A stretch of 64,000 nucleotides of DNA from Salinibacillus xinjiangensis (GTDB lineage Bacteria; Bacillota; Bacilli; Bacillales; Alkalibacillaceae): positions 241,633 through 305,632 of the forward strand of contig NZ_WJNH01000005.1 in the NCBI RefSeq assembly GCF_009649735.1, written 5' to 3'. Made by a program: the position numbers and the translations under genes. Shown here piece by piece: positions 29,501 to 36,890 of this stretch (the first letter of the stretch is position 1; the number at the start of each line of letters is the position of its first letter). Under the pieces are notes generated by a model that made no database searches, was not told the DNA's origin, and worked only from the letters and a program-made list of their open reading frames with translations.

Positions 29501-30124
29501 TTACGGCACGGTAATTTTATCAATAAATTTTTCAAGCGTTTTTTCACCAATACCTGTTACATTTACTATGTCATCCTTACTTTGAAACGGTCCATTTTCC
29601 TCCCGATACTGAATGATAGCTTCCGCTTTGGCAGGACCAATACCTGGCAGGGTTAATAAATCCTGTACTAAGGCATGATTGATACGAATCTTGCCACTCT
29701 TTTCATTTATCGTGGTGTATTCAACTTCTTCATTAGCCTTCAATACAACAATAGCCATTTCATCATATACACGCTCAGCCAAATTCACTGACAAAGGATC
29801 CGCTTGTTCTGTCATTCCACCTGCCAAGGTAAGGGCATCATTTACTCGAGCATCTGAAGATAACTGATATACCCCGGGATGGTGAACCGCACCCTTCACA
29901 TCTACTTTCACTTGCTCTACCTCAAAATTTTCACTTTTGCCAAGAGAATCCTCTTCCACCTTTACATCTGGTTCCTTCTCTAAGATGACCTGTTCTACTT
30001 CAGCCTCTTCTCCACGATTTGTCATTACAACTACAAGAACAAATATTACCAAAATAAAACCAATCCACAATTTAAACAGTATTCGTTTGTTCACTTTCAC
30101 TTTTTTAATTCTACCTTCTTTCAT
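29501..30124 (-). CDS. comEA: Competence DNA receptor ComEA
   Basis: About 207 residues. A single N-terminal anchor (ILFKLWIGFILVIFVLVVVM), an acidic linker and an SLBB domain (VDVKGAVHHPGVYQLSSDAR). A C-terminal helix-hairpin-helix domain (LTLPGIGPAKAEAIIQYREE, VTGIGEKTLEKF) binds double-stranded DNA at the cell surface. Start uncertain: I use the ATG at 30124. An ATG at 30148 has no visible site, and GTG codons just downstream are also possible. First gene of comEA-comEB-comEC; divergent from comER. Confidence 0.9.
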   Translation of the reverse strand: MKEGRIKKVKVNKRILFKLWIGFILVIFVLVVVMTNRGEEAEVEQVILEKEPDVKVEEDSLGKSENFEVEQVKVDVKGAVHHPGVYQLSSDARVNDALTLAGGMTEQADPLSVNLAERVYDEMAIVVLKANEEVEYTTINEKSGKIRINHALVQDLLTLPGIGPAKAEAIIQYREENGPFQSKDDIVNVTGIGEKTLEKFIDKITVP

Positions 30125-30186
30125 AATTAATGTTTTGCCTTCATACAAATAAAAAGAGATACATGGGTGTAAAGGAGGGAACAGAT

Positions 30187-31005
30187 ATGAAATGGGGAGT
30201 CATAGGAACAGGAAACATGGGAAGTGTTTTAATTGACGCTTGGTTAACGAGTGGGGTTGTTGCTGAGGATGACCTATGGATTCATAATCGTACATTAGCG
30301 AAGGCCTTTGACATAAAGGATCATTACCCGTCTATTAATGTTTGTACGACACCCGAAAGAGTAGTTAAGAATGCCGATATTATTTTTGTATGTGTCAAGC
30401 CCCTACAAGTAATCCCTTTTTTAAATCAAATCAATAAACACCTACGCCCTGAACAATGTATAGTTTCTATAACTAGTCCAATTTCTGTTCAAGAACTCGA
30501 CCAGGTTGTTCCTTGTCAAACAGCACGCATTATTCCAAGTATTACAAATCGAGCGACAGCAGGTGCTACATTATTAACCTTTTCCGATAGAATAGAGGAA
30601 ACGATGAAAGCCTATCTCATTCAAAGCTGTAAATTGTTTTCCATTCCTGTTGAGATAGATGAGGCCGTCACAAGAGTATCATCTGATATTGTATCGTGTG
30701 GACCCGCATTCTTAAGCTATCTTATTCAAGCATTCATAAGGGCATCTAAGGATTACGGGTTAGATGAGGAAAATGGGACCTTATTTGCTGAGAAAATGAT
30801 TGTTGGCTTTGGTAAATTAATTGAGGAAGGACATTATTCACTAAAAAGTCTTCAGGAGAAGGTAACGGTTAAAGGTGGCGTTACAGGTGCAGGTTTGAAG
30901 GTTTTCGATGATGAATTAGGGGACTTATTTTATCACTTACTCCAAGCTACCCACGATAAGTATGGTGAGGATCGTCATCATGTAGCAAATCAGTTATCCA
31001 AGTAA
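30187..31005 (+). CDS. comER: ComER, pyrroline-5-carboxylate reductase-like protein
   Basis: 272-residue NAD(P)-binding protein: Rossmann motif GVIGTGNMGSVLIDAWL at the N-terminus, VCVKPLQVIPFLNQI, and a C-terminal dimerisation domain with SDIVSCGPAFLSYLIQ and TVKGGVTGAG as in ProC. The ATG at 30187 is preceded by AAGGAGGG. It is divergent from comEA, the arrangement known in B. subtilis, where comER overlaps the comE promoter region. Whether it makes proline is unproven. Confidence 0.93.
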   Translation: MKWGVIGTGNMGSVLIDAWLTSGVVAEDDLWIHNRTLAKAFDIKDHYPSINVCTTPERVVKNADIIFVCVKPLQVIPFLNQINKHLRPEQCIVSITSPISVQELDQVVPCQTARIIPSITNRATAGATLLTFSDRIEETMKAYLIQSCKLFSIPVEIDEAVTRVSSDIVSCGPAFLSYLIQAFIRASKDYGLDEENGTLFAEKMIVGFGKLIEEGHYSLKSLQEKVTVKGGVTGAGLKVFDDELGDLFYHLLQATHDKYGEDRHHVANQLSK

Positions 31006-31072
31006 TAACATTCGACATGAATAGATAATATCCTTCTTAGTATGACGAAAATCAAAAATTTATCCGAAAATA

Positions 31073-31103
31073 TAAAAGAGGAAGCATTTCGCTTCCTCTT
31101 TTA
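31073..31103. terminator. Bidirectional terminator between comER and yqeM
   Basis: Perfect 13-bp stem TAAAAGAGGAAGC/GCTTCCTCTTTTA (31073-31085 with 31091-31103), 5-base loop. Confidence 0.92.
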
Positions 31104-31105
31104 CA

Positions 31106-31843
31106 TTATTTTTTACAGACAAAAAAGATTCGATCTGCTTGTTCATCTAAAGAATCGGTTGAAAAATCACTATAAGTGCCAAGTATATCAAACCCGATTT
31201 GCTGTAAAGTTTCCTGATAAAAGCTTACTGGAAATGTCCGCTGTTCGTGAAATTCATCAAAACGGTCATAGGAACCCCGATCATTTTTCACAAAAAAAGA
31301 TAAATCATGTTGAACCGATAATGGCTCTTCCCCTTCGTCACAAAACCAAATGTAAGACACTTCGTCTCGAACCTCGGCAAAGGTCTGATTTGTTAAAAAT
31401 TCTATATAATTTTCCGAGTGTATATCAAACATAAATAGGCCATCTGTTTGTAGTGCTTGATAAATATGTGTAAACATAGATTTTAAATCTTGTGGATCCG
31501 TAATGTAGTTCACGACATCACAATAGCTGACGGCTAAATCATATTTCATGGAACTGTTAAAGGTTCGAATATCCTGTTCTACCCAGGTAACAGATAAATT
31601 ACGTTCCTGCGTTTTCTGATTGGCAATGGACAACATCTCAGACGATAAATCCACACCTGTGACATCGTATCCAGACTTTGCTAATCGAGCGGAAATCTCA
31701 CCTGTACCACACCCTAAGTCCAAAATAGACGTCGTTTTGGATTGATATTGTTTGATGATTGTTTGGGTAAAATACAGCCATTGTTCATAGGGTGCCTGAT
31801 CCATTAACTGATCATAATAATGTGCGAAACTTTGATAGGTCAT
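31106..31843 (-). CDS. yqeM: Class I SAM-dependent methyltransferase YqeM
   Basis: 245-residue methyltransferase. Motif I ILDLGCGTGEISARLA near residue 40, GVDLSSEMLSIA, then YDLAVSYCDVVNYITDPQD. Substrate unknown. It is the last gene of the conserved yqeG-yqeH-aroE-yqeI-nadD-yqeK-rsfS-yqeM group and starts 6 bp after rsfS, so it is very likely co-translated with these ribosome-assembly genes. Confidence 0.9.
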   Translation of the reverse strand: MTYQSFAHYYDQLMDQAPYEQWLYFTQTIIKQYQSKTTSILDLGCGTGEISARLAKSGYDVTGVDLSSEMLSIANQKTQERNLSVTWVEQDIRTFNSSMKYDLAVSYCDVVNYITDPQDLKSMFTHIYQALQTDGLFMFDIHSENYIEFLTNQTFAEVRDEVSYIWFCDEGEEPLSVQHDLSFFVKNDRGSYDRFDEFHEQRTFPVSFYQETLQQIGFDILGTYSDFSTDSLDEQADRIFFVCKK

Positions 31844-31849
31844 GTTACC

Positions 31850-32215
31850 TTACCCCTCACTACTAACTAACAAATCACTGGCAGGCACGAGATCGGCATC
31901 TCCCCATAAACGTTCCAGGTTATAATACCGACGCTCCTCTTTATGGAAAATATGACAAACAACATCATCTAAATCAACTAAAACCCAACGCGATTGTTCA
32001 AAGCCTTCTGTTTTTTTCACTTCATGTCCCTGTTCTGCAACTTGCTCTTTAATTTCACGAGCAATAGCCTGTACTTGACGTTCATTGCTACCATGGCAAA
32101 TAAGAAAATAATCCGCGATTAATGAAACATCTTTCATATCAAGTGCAATAATATCTTCTGCTCTTTTATCATCACATGCTTTGGCTGCTAATTGTAGTAG
32201 TTCTTTACTATCCAT
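31850..32215 (-). CDS. rsfS: Ribosomal silencing factor RsfS
   Basis: 121-residue RsfS/Iojap protein (YqeL). It starts MDSKELLQLAAKACDDKRAED and contains IALDMKDVSLIADYFLICHG and the C-terminal RYYNLERLWGDADLV. It binds L14 and blocks 50S-30S joining when nutrients are low. The ATG at 32215 follows GGAGGATGA; the frame extends five codons further but that ATG has no good site. Co-transcribed with yqeK (14-bp gap). Confidence 0.96.
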   Translation of the reverse strand: MDSKELLQLAAKACDDKRAEDIIALDMKDVSLIADYFLICHGSNERQVQAIAREIKEQVAEQGHEVKKTEGFEQSRWVLVDLDDVVCHIFHKEERRYYNLERLWGDADLVPASDLLVSSEG

Positions 32216-32229
32216 CCCATCATCCTCCA

Positions 32230-32799
32230 TTAGTTATTTAAATATCTGGTTAGATCATTATAAGCCTGAAATGTGTCCGGATAAATCGGCTGCTTTTTAC
32301 TCATCAAAAAATTTATCGTGTTTTTTAAGGCGTGTCGACAGCCTTGATTTAAATCTTTCCAAGCAGATTCTCTAACCTCATCAACGCCAGGGAACTTTCT
32401 ACCTGGCTCAATATAGTCAGCTAAAAATACAACTTTTTCAAGTGTCCCCATATGAGCACGTCCGGTCGTATGGTATCGAATCGCATTTAATATTTGTTCA
32501 TCATTTATCCCATACTTATTTTCTATTACATAAGCTCCCACAGGACCGTGCCATAATTCATGATGATATTCCAATAAATCCTTTGGAAGTTTGGGTTCAC
32601 TCGAAATGGTACGCTCCATCTCTTCCTTTGGATGGTATTTAGCAATATCATGAAAAGCTGCAGCTAACTCTGTTTGATGTTGATCAACATCATTTTGCTT
32701 TGCTAATTTTACCGCTGTATCAACAACTCGCACTGTATGCTCATAGCGTTGTGTTTTTAAATGCGGACGTACAATCTCCAACGCATCATTTAAATCCAT
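32230..32799 (-). CDS. yqeK: HD-domain hydrolase YqeK (bis(5'-nucleosyl)-tetraphosphatase)
   Basis: 189-residue HD-superfamily protein. Metal-binding residues are HTVRVVDTAV near residue 22 and AAAFHDIAKY (the HD pair) near residue 50, with HHELWHGPVGAYV and IRYHTTGRAHMG further along. Family members hydrolyse Ap4A to two ADP under stress. Its start overlaps the end of nadD by 14 bp, so translation is coupled. This overlap also occurs in other Bacillaceae as I recall. Confidence 0.92.
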   Translation of the reverse strand: MDLNDALEIVRPHLKTQRYEHTVRVVDTAVKLAKQNDVDQHQTELAAAFHDIAKYHPKEEMERTISSEPKLPKDLLEYHHELWHGPVGAYVIENKYGINDEQILNAIRYHTTGRAHMGTLEKVVFLADYIEPGRKFPGVDEVRESAWKDLNQGCRHALKNTINFLMSKKQPIYPDTFQAYNDLTRYLNN

Positions 32800-33355
32800 A
32801 TAATTCCTGCTCCCTTATATAATCCAACACTTCATTTAGAATCCAGTAATATACCGGGTTTCCAGCATCCAAGCGTTTCCTGATTTCGGTAGATGAAATC
32901 TCAATCATGGGGATTTCAACCTCTGTAATGGAATAAGCACTAGCTAAAGAATAACCTTCTCTTGCTACACCTACAAACTGGACCATACCCATCAATTCAT
33001 CTATTTTATGCCATTTAGGTAAATACTCCACCATGTCTGCACCGATAATAAAGAAGAATTCATCATCAGGATGGCTAGATTGTAGAGCTTTTATCGTATC
33101 AACTGTATACGACCTTCCCTCCCGCTCAAGTTCAAATGTCTCTAAACGGAAGTGAGGATTTTCCCGAATTGACAGATCAACCATTTCCTTTCGATGTTCA
33201 GGTTCGGTTGTTGTTGTATCCTTATGCGGAGGAACAGAGGAAGGTATAAACCAAATCTCATCCAGTTTCAGCTTCTGATATACCTCTTCCCCGATAATAA
33301 GATGTCCAATATGCGGCGGGTCGAATGTTCCACCTAATAATCCTATTTTTCTCAT
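32786..33355 (-). CDS. nadD: Nicotinate-nucleotide adenylyltransferase
   Basis: 189-residue NadD, the enzyme that adenylates nicotinate mononucleotide in NAD synthesis. Nucleotidyltransferase motif GLLGGTFDPPHIGHLII at the N-terminus and IEISSTEIRKRL near the C-terminus (the ISSTxxR signature). FIIGADMVEYLPKW lies in the middle. Located between yhbY and yqeK with a short gap and an overlap respectively. Confidence 0.96.
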   Translation of the reverse strand: MRKIGLLGGTFDPPHIGHLIIGEEVYQKLKLDEIWFIPSSVPPHKDTTTTEPEHRKEMVDLSIRENPHFRLETFELEREGRSYTVDTIKALQSSHPDDEFFFIIGADMVEYLPKWHKIDELMGMVQFVGVAREGYSLASAYSITEVEIPMIEISSTEIRKRLDAGNPVYYWILNEVLDYIREQELYGFK

Positions 33356-33369
33356 AACATCTACCTTTT

Positions 33370-33660
33370 CTACGGTAATTCAATCTGTTTATTTTCAACA
33401 GATTCTTTATATAATACAATTGTGAGCCCAATTAATTGGACTAGTTGACTGTTAGACTTTTCTGCTATCTCTTTAGCAACCTCGTCTTTATCCTCAAAAC
33501 AATTTTGTAATATGCTTACTTTTATTAATTCACGTTTTTCGAGTGCTTCATTGATTTGTGTAATTAAATTATCGTTTACACCTGCTTTTCCTACTTGGAA
33601 AATAGGCTTTAAATGGTGTGCCTTTGATCTCAAGAAGCGTTTCTGTTTTCCAGTTAACAT
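33370..33660 (-). CDS. yqeI: Ribosome assembly RNA-binding protein YhbY/YqeI
   Basis: 96-residue CRM-domain (YhbY) protein: MLTGKQKRFLRSKAHHLKPI, then QVGKAGVNDNLI (the GxxG-type RNA-binding loop), and a C-terminus VLYKESVENKQIELP. It associates with pre-50S particles in relatives. The ATG at 33660 overlaps the aroE stop codon, and AAGGTGG lies six bases before it; the adjacent ATG at 33663 is less well spaced. Confidence 0.95.
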   Translation of the reverse strand: MLTGKQKRFLRSKAHHLKPIFQVGKAGVNDNLITQINEALEKRELIKVSILQNCFEDKDEVAKEIAEKSNSQLVQLIGLTIVLYKESVENKQIELP

Positions 33661-34508
33661 CATGAACCACCTTTCAATTTTTGTTCAAGTCGCTCTAGCA
33701 AGTTAGATGGATCCACTTTTTGACCTGTCCATAATTCAAATGCTAATGCTGCTTGATATAAGAGCATGCCATGTCCATAATGGATTCGAGCTCCTTTTTT
33801 CTTAGCTGTTTGTAAGAATTTTGTTTCAATTGGATTATAAATAATATCACTTATAACCGTATTATTCCTTATATTTTGCAATTCTATTGGCATCAATCCA
33901 ACATCCGGAGTCATTCCTATATTTGTCGTTTGCACAATTAGGTCGTATTTACTGATATTTTCCTCAGCCTTTTGTAACGACAATATGGTTGTATCAACAT
34001 CTGGTTGCTTAATAGAACGTATCTTTTCTGCACGTTCTAATGTGCGATTGGCAATATCAATCATTGTAAAGCCTTCACGGTTCAGGGCATCATAAATTCC
34101 CCTAGCGGCACCTCCCGCTCCAATCATAAGAACCTTTTTATCACCGGTCTGGTCAAACAAATCTGGATAGCTATTTTTTAAAGATGAAATATACCCTTTC
34201 CCATCCGTATTATAGCCTATCAGTTTTCCATTTTTGTAAACAACGGTATTAACGGCACCTATTGACTTGGCACTCTCCTCTACTTCATCGATAAGTTCCA
34301 TTATTTTTTCCTTATAGGGAATGGTTACATTAAAACCATCCATCTTCATAAGCTTGAACTCTGAGATTCTCTCTTCTAATTGTTCCTCTTGAATCTCATA
34401 TGGTAAATAACGGCCTTCTACTTCTGCCATCTCCATAAATTGTCCATGAATCCAAGGTGATAAGGAATGCTTAATCGGATTGCCAATGACACCTAGCTCG
34501 TAACCCAT
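33660..34508 (-). CDS. aroE: Shikimate dehydrogenase
   Basis: 282-residue NADPH-dependent enzyme reducing 3-dehydroshikimate to shikimate in aromatic amino acid synthesis. Substrate-binding region GVIGNPIKHSLSPWIHG at the N-terminus with the catalytic lysine in NVTIPYKEKIM. NADP-binding GAGGAARGIYDAL near residue 130 and NRTLERAEKI. Named aroD in B. subtilis. The stop overlaps the start of yqeI. Confidence 0.96.
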   Translation of the reverse strand: MGYELGVIGNPIKHSLSPWIHGQFMEMAEVEGRYLPYEIQEEQLEERISEFKLMKMDGFNVTIPYKEKIMELIDEVEESAKSIGAVNTVVYKNGKLIGYNTDGKGYISSLKNSYPDLFDQTGDKKVLMIGAGGAARGIYDALNREGFTMIDIANRTLERAEKIRSIKQPDVDTTILSLQKAEENISKYDLIVQTTNIGMTPDVGLMPIELQNIRNNTVISDIIYNPIETKFLQTAKKKGARIHYGHGMLLYQAALAFELWTGQKVDPSNLLERLEQKLKGGS

Positions 34509-34523
34509 AAACTCTCTTCCCCC

Positions 34524-35621
34524 TTAAATTAAAGCCTCTCTTAGGGAAACACGAACCCCCTCAGGAATATAGGCAGTCACCGTTGTTCCCCCTTCTGTCA
34601 CTGTCACCCAGCCTAATCCCGAAAACACAATATCTGTTTTTTCTTTTATATGAAAGGATTGGGGCTTAAGTGTCGGTAATTCCTCTAAAGTATCAGCATT
34701 AGGCGGCTCCAGCAATTCACCTATATGATTTTGATAGAGCTCATCAGCTTTTTCCGTTTTTGTCCGATGAATCATCAACTCATTTGAAAAGTAACAGACA
34801 AAGGATTTCCGATCCCCTTTTTCAAAGTCAAGACGTGCTAAGCCTCCGAAATATAAAGTTTGTCCCTCGTTGAGTTGATAGACTCGTGATTTAATCTCTT
34901 TCTTCGGTGTGATTACTTTTAAATCCTGTTCTGATATGTAATGAGCCATCTGATGTCGATTAATCACTCCTGGTGTATCGTACATCGACGTTCTTTCATC
35001 TAGAGGAATATCAATAAAGCCAAGAGTTGTGCCTGGAAAATAGGATGTCGTAATCGCTTCTTTTTCTCCTGTCGTTTCGTGAATTAAATAATTAATGAAG
35101 GTTGACTTCCCAACATTTGTACAACCCACTACATAGACATCTTGATTATTCCTAATCTTTTCAATCCCAGTAGCAACTTCATCCATCCCTATACCTTTTT
35201 TGGCTGAAACTAAAAAGACATCCTCAACTTTCAGACCTAAATCCTTTGCCGCTTTTCTCATCCAATTTTTCACCTTGTTAGGATTAATGGATTTAGGTAA
35301 TAAGTCAACTTTATTTCCAACTAATATAATTGGATTTTGACCCGTAAATCTTGCAAGACCTGGAATAAAGCTTCCATTAAAATCAAAGATATCGATGACC
35401 TTAACAACTAAAGCGTTAGAATCGCCAATCTGCGTTAACATTTTCAGAAAGTCATCATCTGTTAAAGAGACATCCTGCACTTCGTTATAATGCTTTAGCC
35501 TAAAACAACGTTGACAGGTAATCTCTTCGCGATTTAAAGCAGAAGGAGGTGCATAACCTAGCCCTTTTTTATCCTCGGTTTGTATTTCAACACCACAACC
35601 GTGACATATAATTTCACTCAT
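34524..35621 (-). CDS. yqeH: Ribosome biogenesis GTPase YqeH
   Basis: 365-residue circularly permuted GTPase required for 30S assembly in B. subtilis. An N-terminal zinc finger (CHGCGVEIQ...CQRCFRLKH) precedes the G domain with permuted motif order: G4 GNKVDLLPK near residue 105, then G5 SAKKG, then G1 GCTNVGKST near residue 170, and G3 DTPGV near residue 215. The C-terminal RNA-binding region ends TAYIPEGVRVSLREAL. Starts after a GGGAGGAA site, 3 bp from yqeG. Confidence 0.96.
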   Translation of the reverse strand: MSEIICHGCGVEIQTEDKKGLGYAPPSALNREEITCQRCFRLKHYNEVQDVSLTDDDFLKMLTQIGDSNALVVKVIDIFDFNGSFIPGLARFTGQNPIILVGNKVDLLPKSINPNKVKNWMRKAAKDLGLKVEDVFLVSAKKGIGMDEVATGIEKIRNNQDVYVVGCTNVGKSTFINYLIHETTGEKEAITTSYFPGTTLGFIDIPLDERTSMYDTPGVINRHQMAHYISEQDLKVITPKKEIKSRVYQLNEGQTLYFGGLARLDFEKGDRKSFVCYFSNELMIHRTKTEKADELYQNHIGELLEPPNADTLEELPTLKPQSFHIKEKTDIVFSGLGWVTVTEGGTTVTAYIPEGVRVSLREALI

Positions 35622-35624
35622 TCT

Positions 35625-36140
35625 CTATTCCTCCCACGTAATTAAGCCTTTTTTTCGAAACCAGTTTAGGAGCATGCGTTCAATTCTTCGGTTAAATTTT
35701 GTCACAACACCATCCGTTTTTACAACGGGGACAACTAAAATGGTATAAAATTTAGCCGAATTCCCACCCAAGACATCTGTAAGCAGCTGATCTCCAACTA
35801 CTACAATTTGATCTTTTGGCAGGTTCATTGCCTTTTGAGCCTTCCGAAAAGCTCGTGATAATGGTTTTCGGGCTTTATATATAAAGGGGATGTCCAAAGG
35901 CTTTGAAAAATGTCGAACTCTCTCTTCATTATTATTGGACATGACCGTCACTTGGATACCGTGGTCTTTCATGAGTTTGAACCATTCAATAATCTCAGGA
36001 GTCGCATCTTTTTGGTCCCAAGCAACTAAGGTATTATCTAAATCGGTAATAATTCCATTAATTCCTTTTTCCTTTAATTCTTCAGGCGTGACTTCAAATA
36101 CTGTTTTGACATGTTCATTAGGTAAAAACCTTTTTAACAA
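35625..36140 (-). CDS. yqeG: HAD-superfamily phosphatase YqeG
   Basis: 171-residue HAD family protein with motif I IITDLDNTLVAWD (nucleophile Asp) near residue 30, motif II VMSNNNEERV, and motif III/IV VVGDQLLTDVLGGN near residue 115. Substrate unknown. I start it at TTG 36140, six bases after GAGGTG, giving the length of the B. subtilis protein; an ATG eight codons upstream lacks a site. First gene of the yqeG-yqeH-aroE-yqeI-nadD-yqeK-rsfS-yqeM group. Confidence 0.9.
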   Translation of the reverse strand: MLKRFLPNEHVKTVFEVTPEELKEKGINGIITDLDNTLVAWDQKDATPEIIEWFKLMKDHGIQVTVMSNNNEERVRHFSKPLDIPFIYKARKPLSRAFRKAQKAMNLPKDQIVVVGDQLLTDVLGGNSAKFYTILVVPVVKTDGVVTKFNRRIERMLLNWFRKKGLITWEE

Positions 36141-36305
36141 CTTGTTCACCTCTAACTTAAGCATCTATTCAATGTTGGTATCATCTAACATCATATACAA
36201 TTTACGGATTTGATTCAAAATAAATCATAAATAAACTAACTATTTTATGTTGAAATTCAGTTTAAATGACCAAAAACCTTTCGACAAATTGCGCCATATC
36301 ACGAC

Positions 36306-36394
36306 TGTGGATAACTTTATTAACATAATCAACAGCATAAAAACAACATTTCCAATTAATAACTCACAACTTATTCACAGTACAGTGTGGATAT
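36306..36394 (+). promoter_or_regulatory. DnaA-box cluster upstream of sda
   Basis: One perfect box TGTGGATAA (36306-36314) and two one-mismatch boxes, TTATTCACA (36371-36379) and TGTGGATAT (36386-36394), relative to TTATCCACA. In B. subtilis DnaA binds the sda promoter and couples replication initiation to sda transcription. These boxes lie 180-270 bp before the sda start. Confidence 0.85.
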
Positions 36395-36574
36395 CGGCGT
36401 TATTGTGCATTACCCCCATTCGTGATAGAGTAAAAATATAGAAAATTTAGTCTTGCTGAAGTTTCTATATGCCTTAATAAGCGGGGTTTTAAGACCTCAT
36501 ATTAGCTCACAAATTTTTTATTAAGAAAGAGTTTTGTACAGGAGGTGAGCGGCCAACATATTGGCTTCATAATT

Positions 36575-36715
36575 ATGGAACATTTGTCGGACGAGCTGTT
36601 AATTGAATCATATCATAAGGCATGTGAACTTAAATTAAGTAAAGAATTTATTCAATTAATCGAGGATGAAATACAAAGAAGATCATTATTTCACAAAATT
36701 AGACAAAGTGGTTAA
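36575..36715 (+). CDS. sda: Sporulation checkpoint protein Sda
   Basis: 46-residue antiparallel-helix protein, exactly the length of B. subtilis Sda, with the diagnostic [19 protein letters not shown] and [14 protein letters not shown]. Sda binds the histidine kinases KinA/KinB and blocks the phosphorelay when replication is newly initiated or DNA is damaged. The ATG at 36575 has no close ribosome binding site; a GGAGG lies about 29 bases upstream. An N-terminal extension starting at a non-standard codon is therefore possible. Flanked by DnaA boxes upstream and a strong terminator downstream. Same position beside yqeG as in B. subtilis. Confidence 0.9.
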   Translation: MEHLSDELLIESYHKACELKLSKEFIQLIEDEIQRRSLFHKIRQSG

Positions 36716-36742
36716 CGTAAAAAATCTTTTCGTTTATATATA

Positions 36743-36781
36743 CCCCTTATTACAAATACTTTTTGTAATAAGGGGGTTTTT
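36743..36781 (+). terminator. Terminator after sda
   Basis: 14-bp perfect stem CCCCTTATTACAAA/TTTGTAATAAGGGG (36743-36756 with 36762-36775), then a T-run on the plus strand. Confidence 0.92.
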
Positions 36782-36783
36782 AT

Positions 36784-36813
36784 TTGATTCAGTTAATAAT
36801 TTAAAGCTACAAT
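36784..36813 (+). promoter_or_regulatory. Candidate sigma-A promoter of the mrp operon
   Basis: TTGATT (36784-36789), 18 bp, TACAAT (36808-36813), about 77 bp before mrpA. Moderate match. Confidence 0.5.
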
Positions 36814-36890
36814 ATGTTTGTATATATAATTTAAAATCAGTTAGAATGAAAAAGATATTTTATAAACTGAATAGGGAGGATTTTGTTTAG

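Noticed and set aside
31042..31434. 130-codon plus-strand frame
   Set aside because: It begins in the comER terminator and overlaps yqeM antisense throughout.
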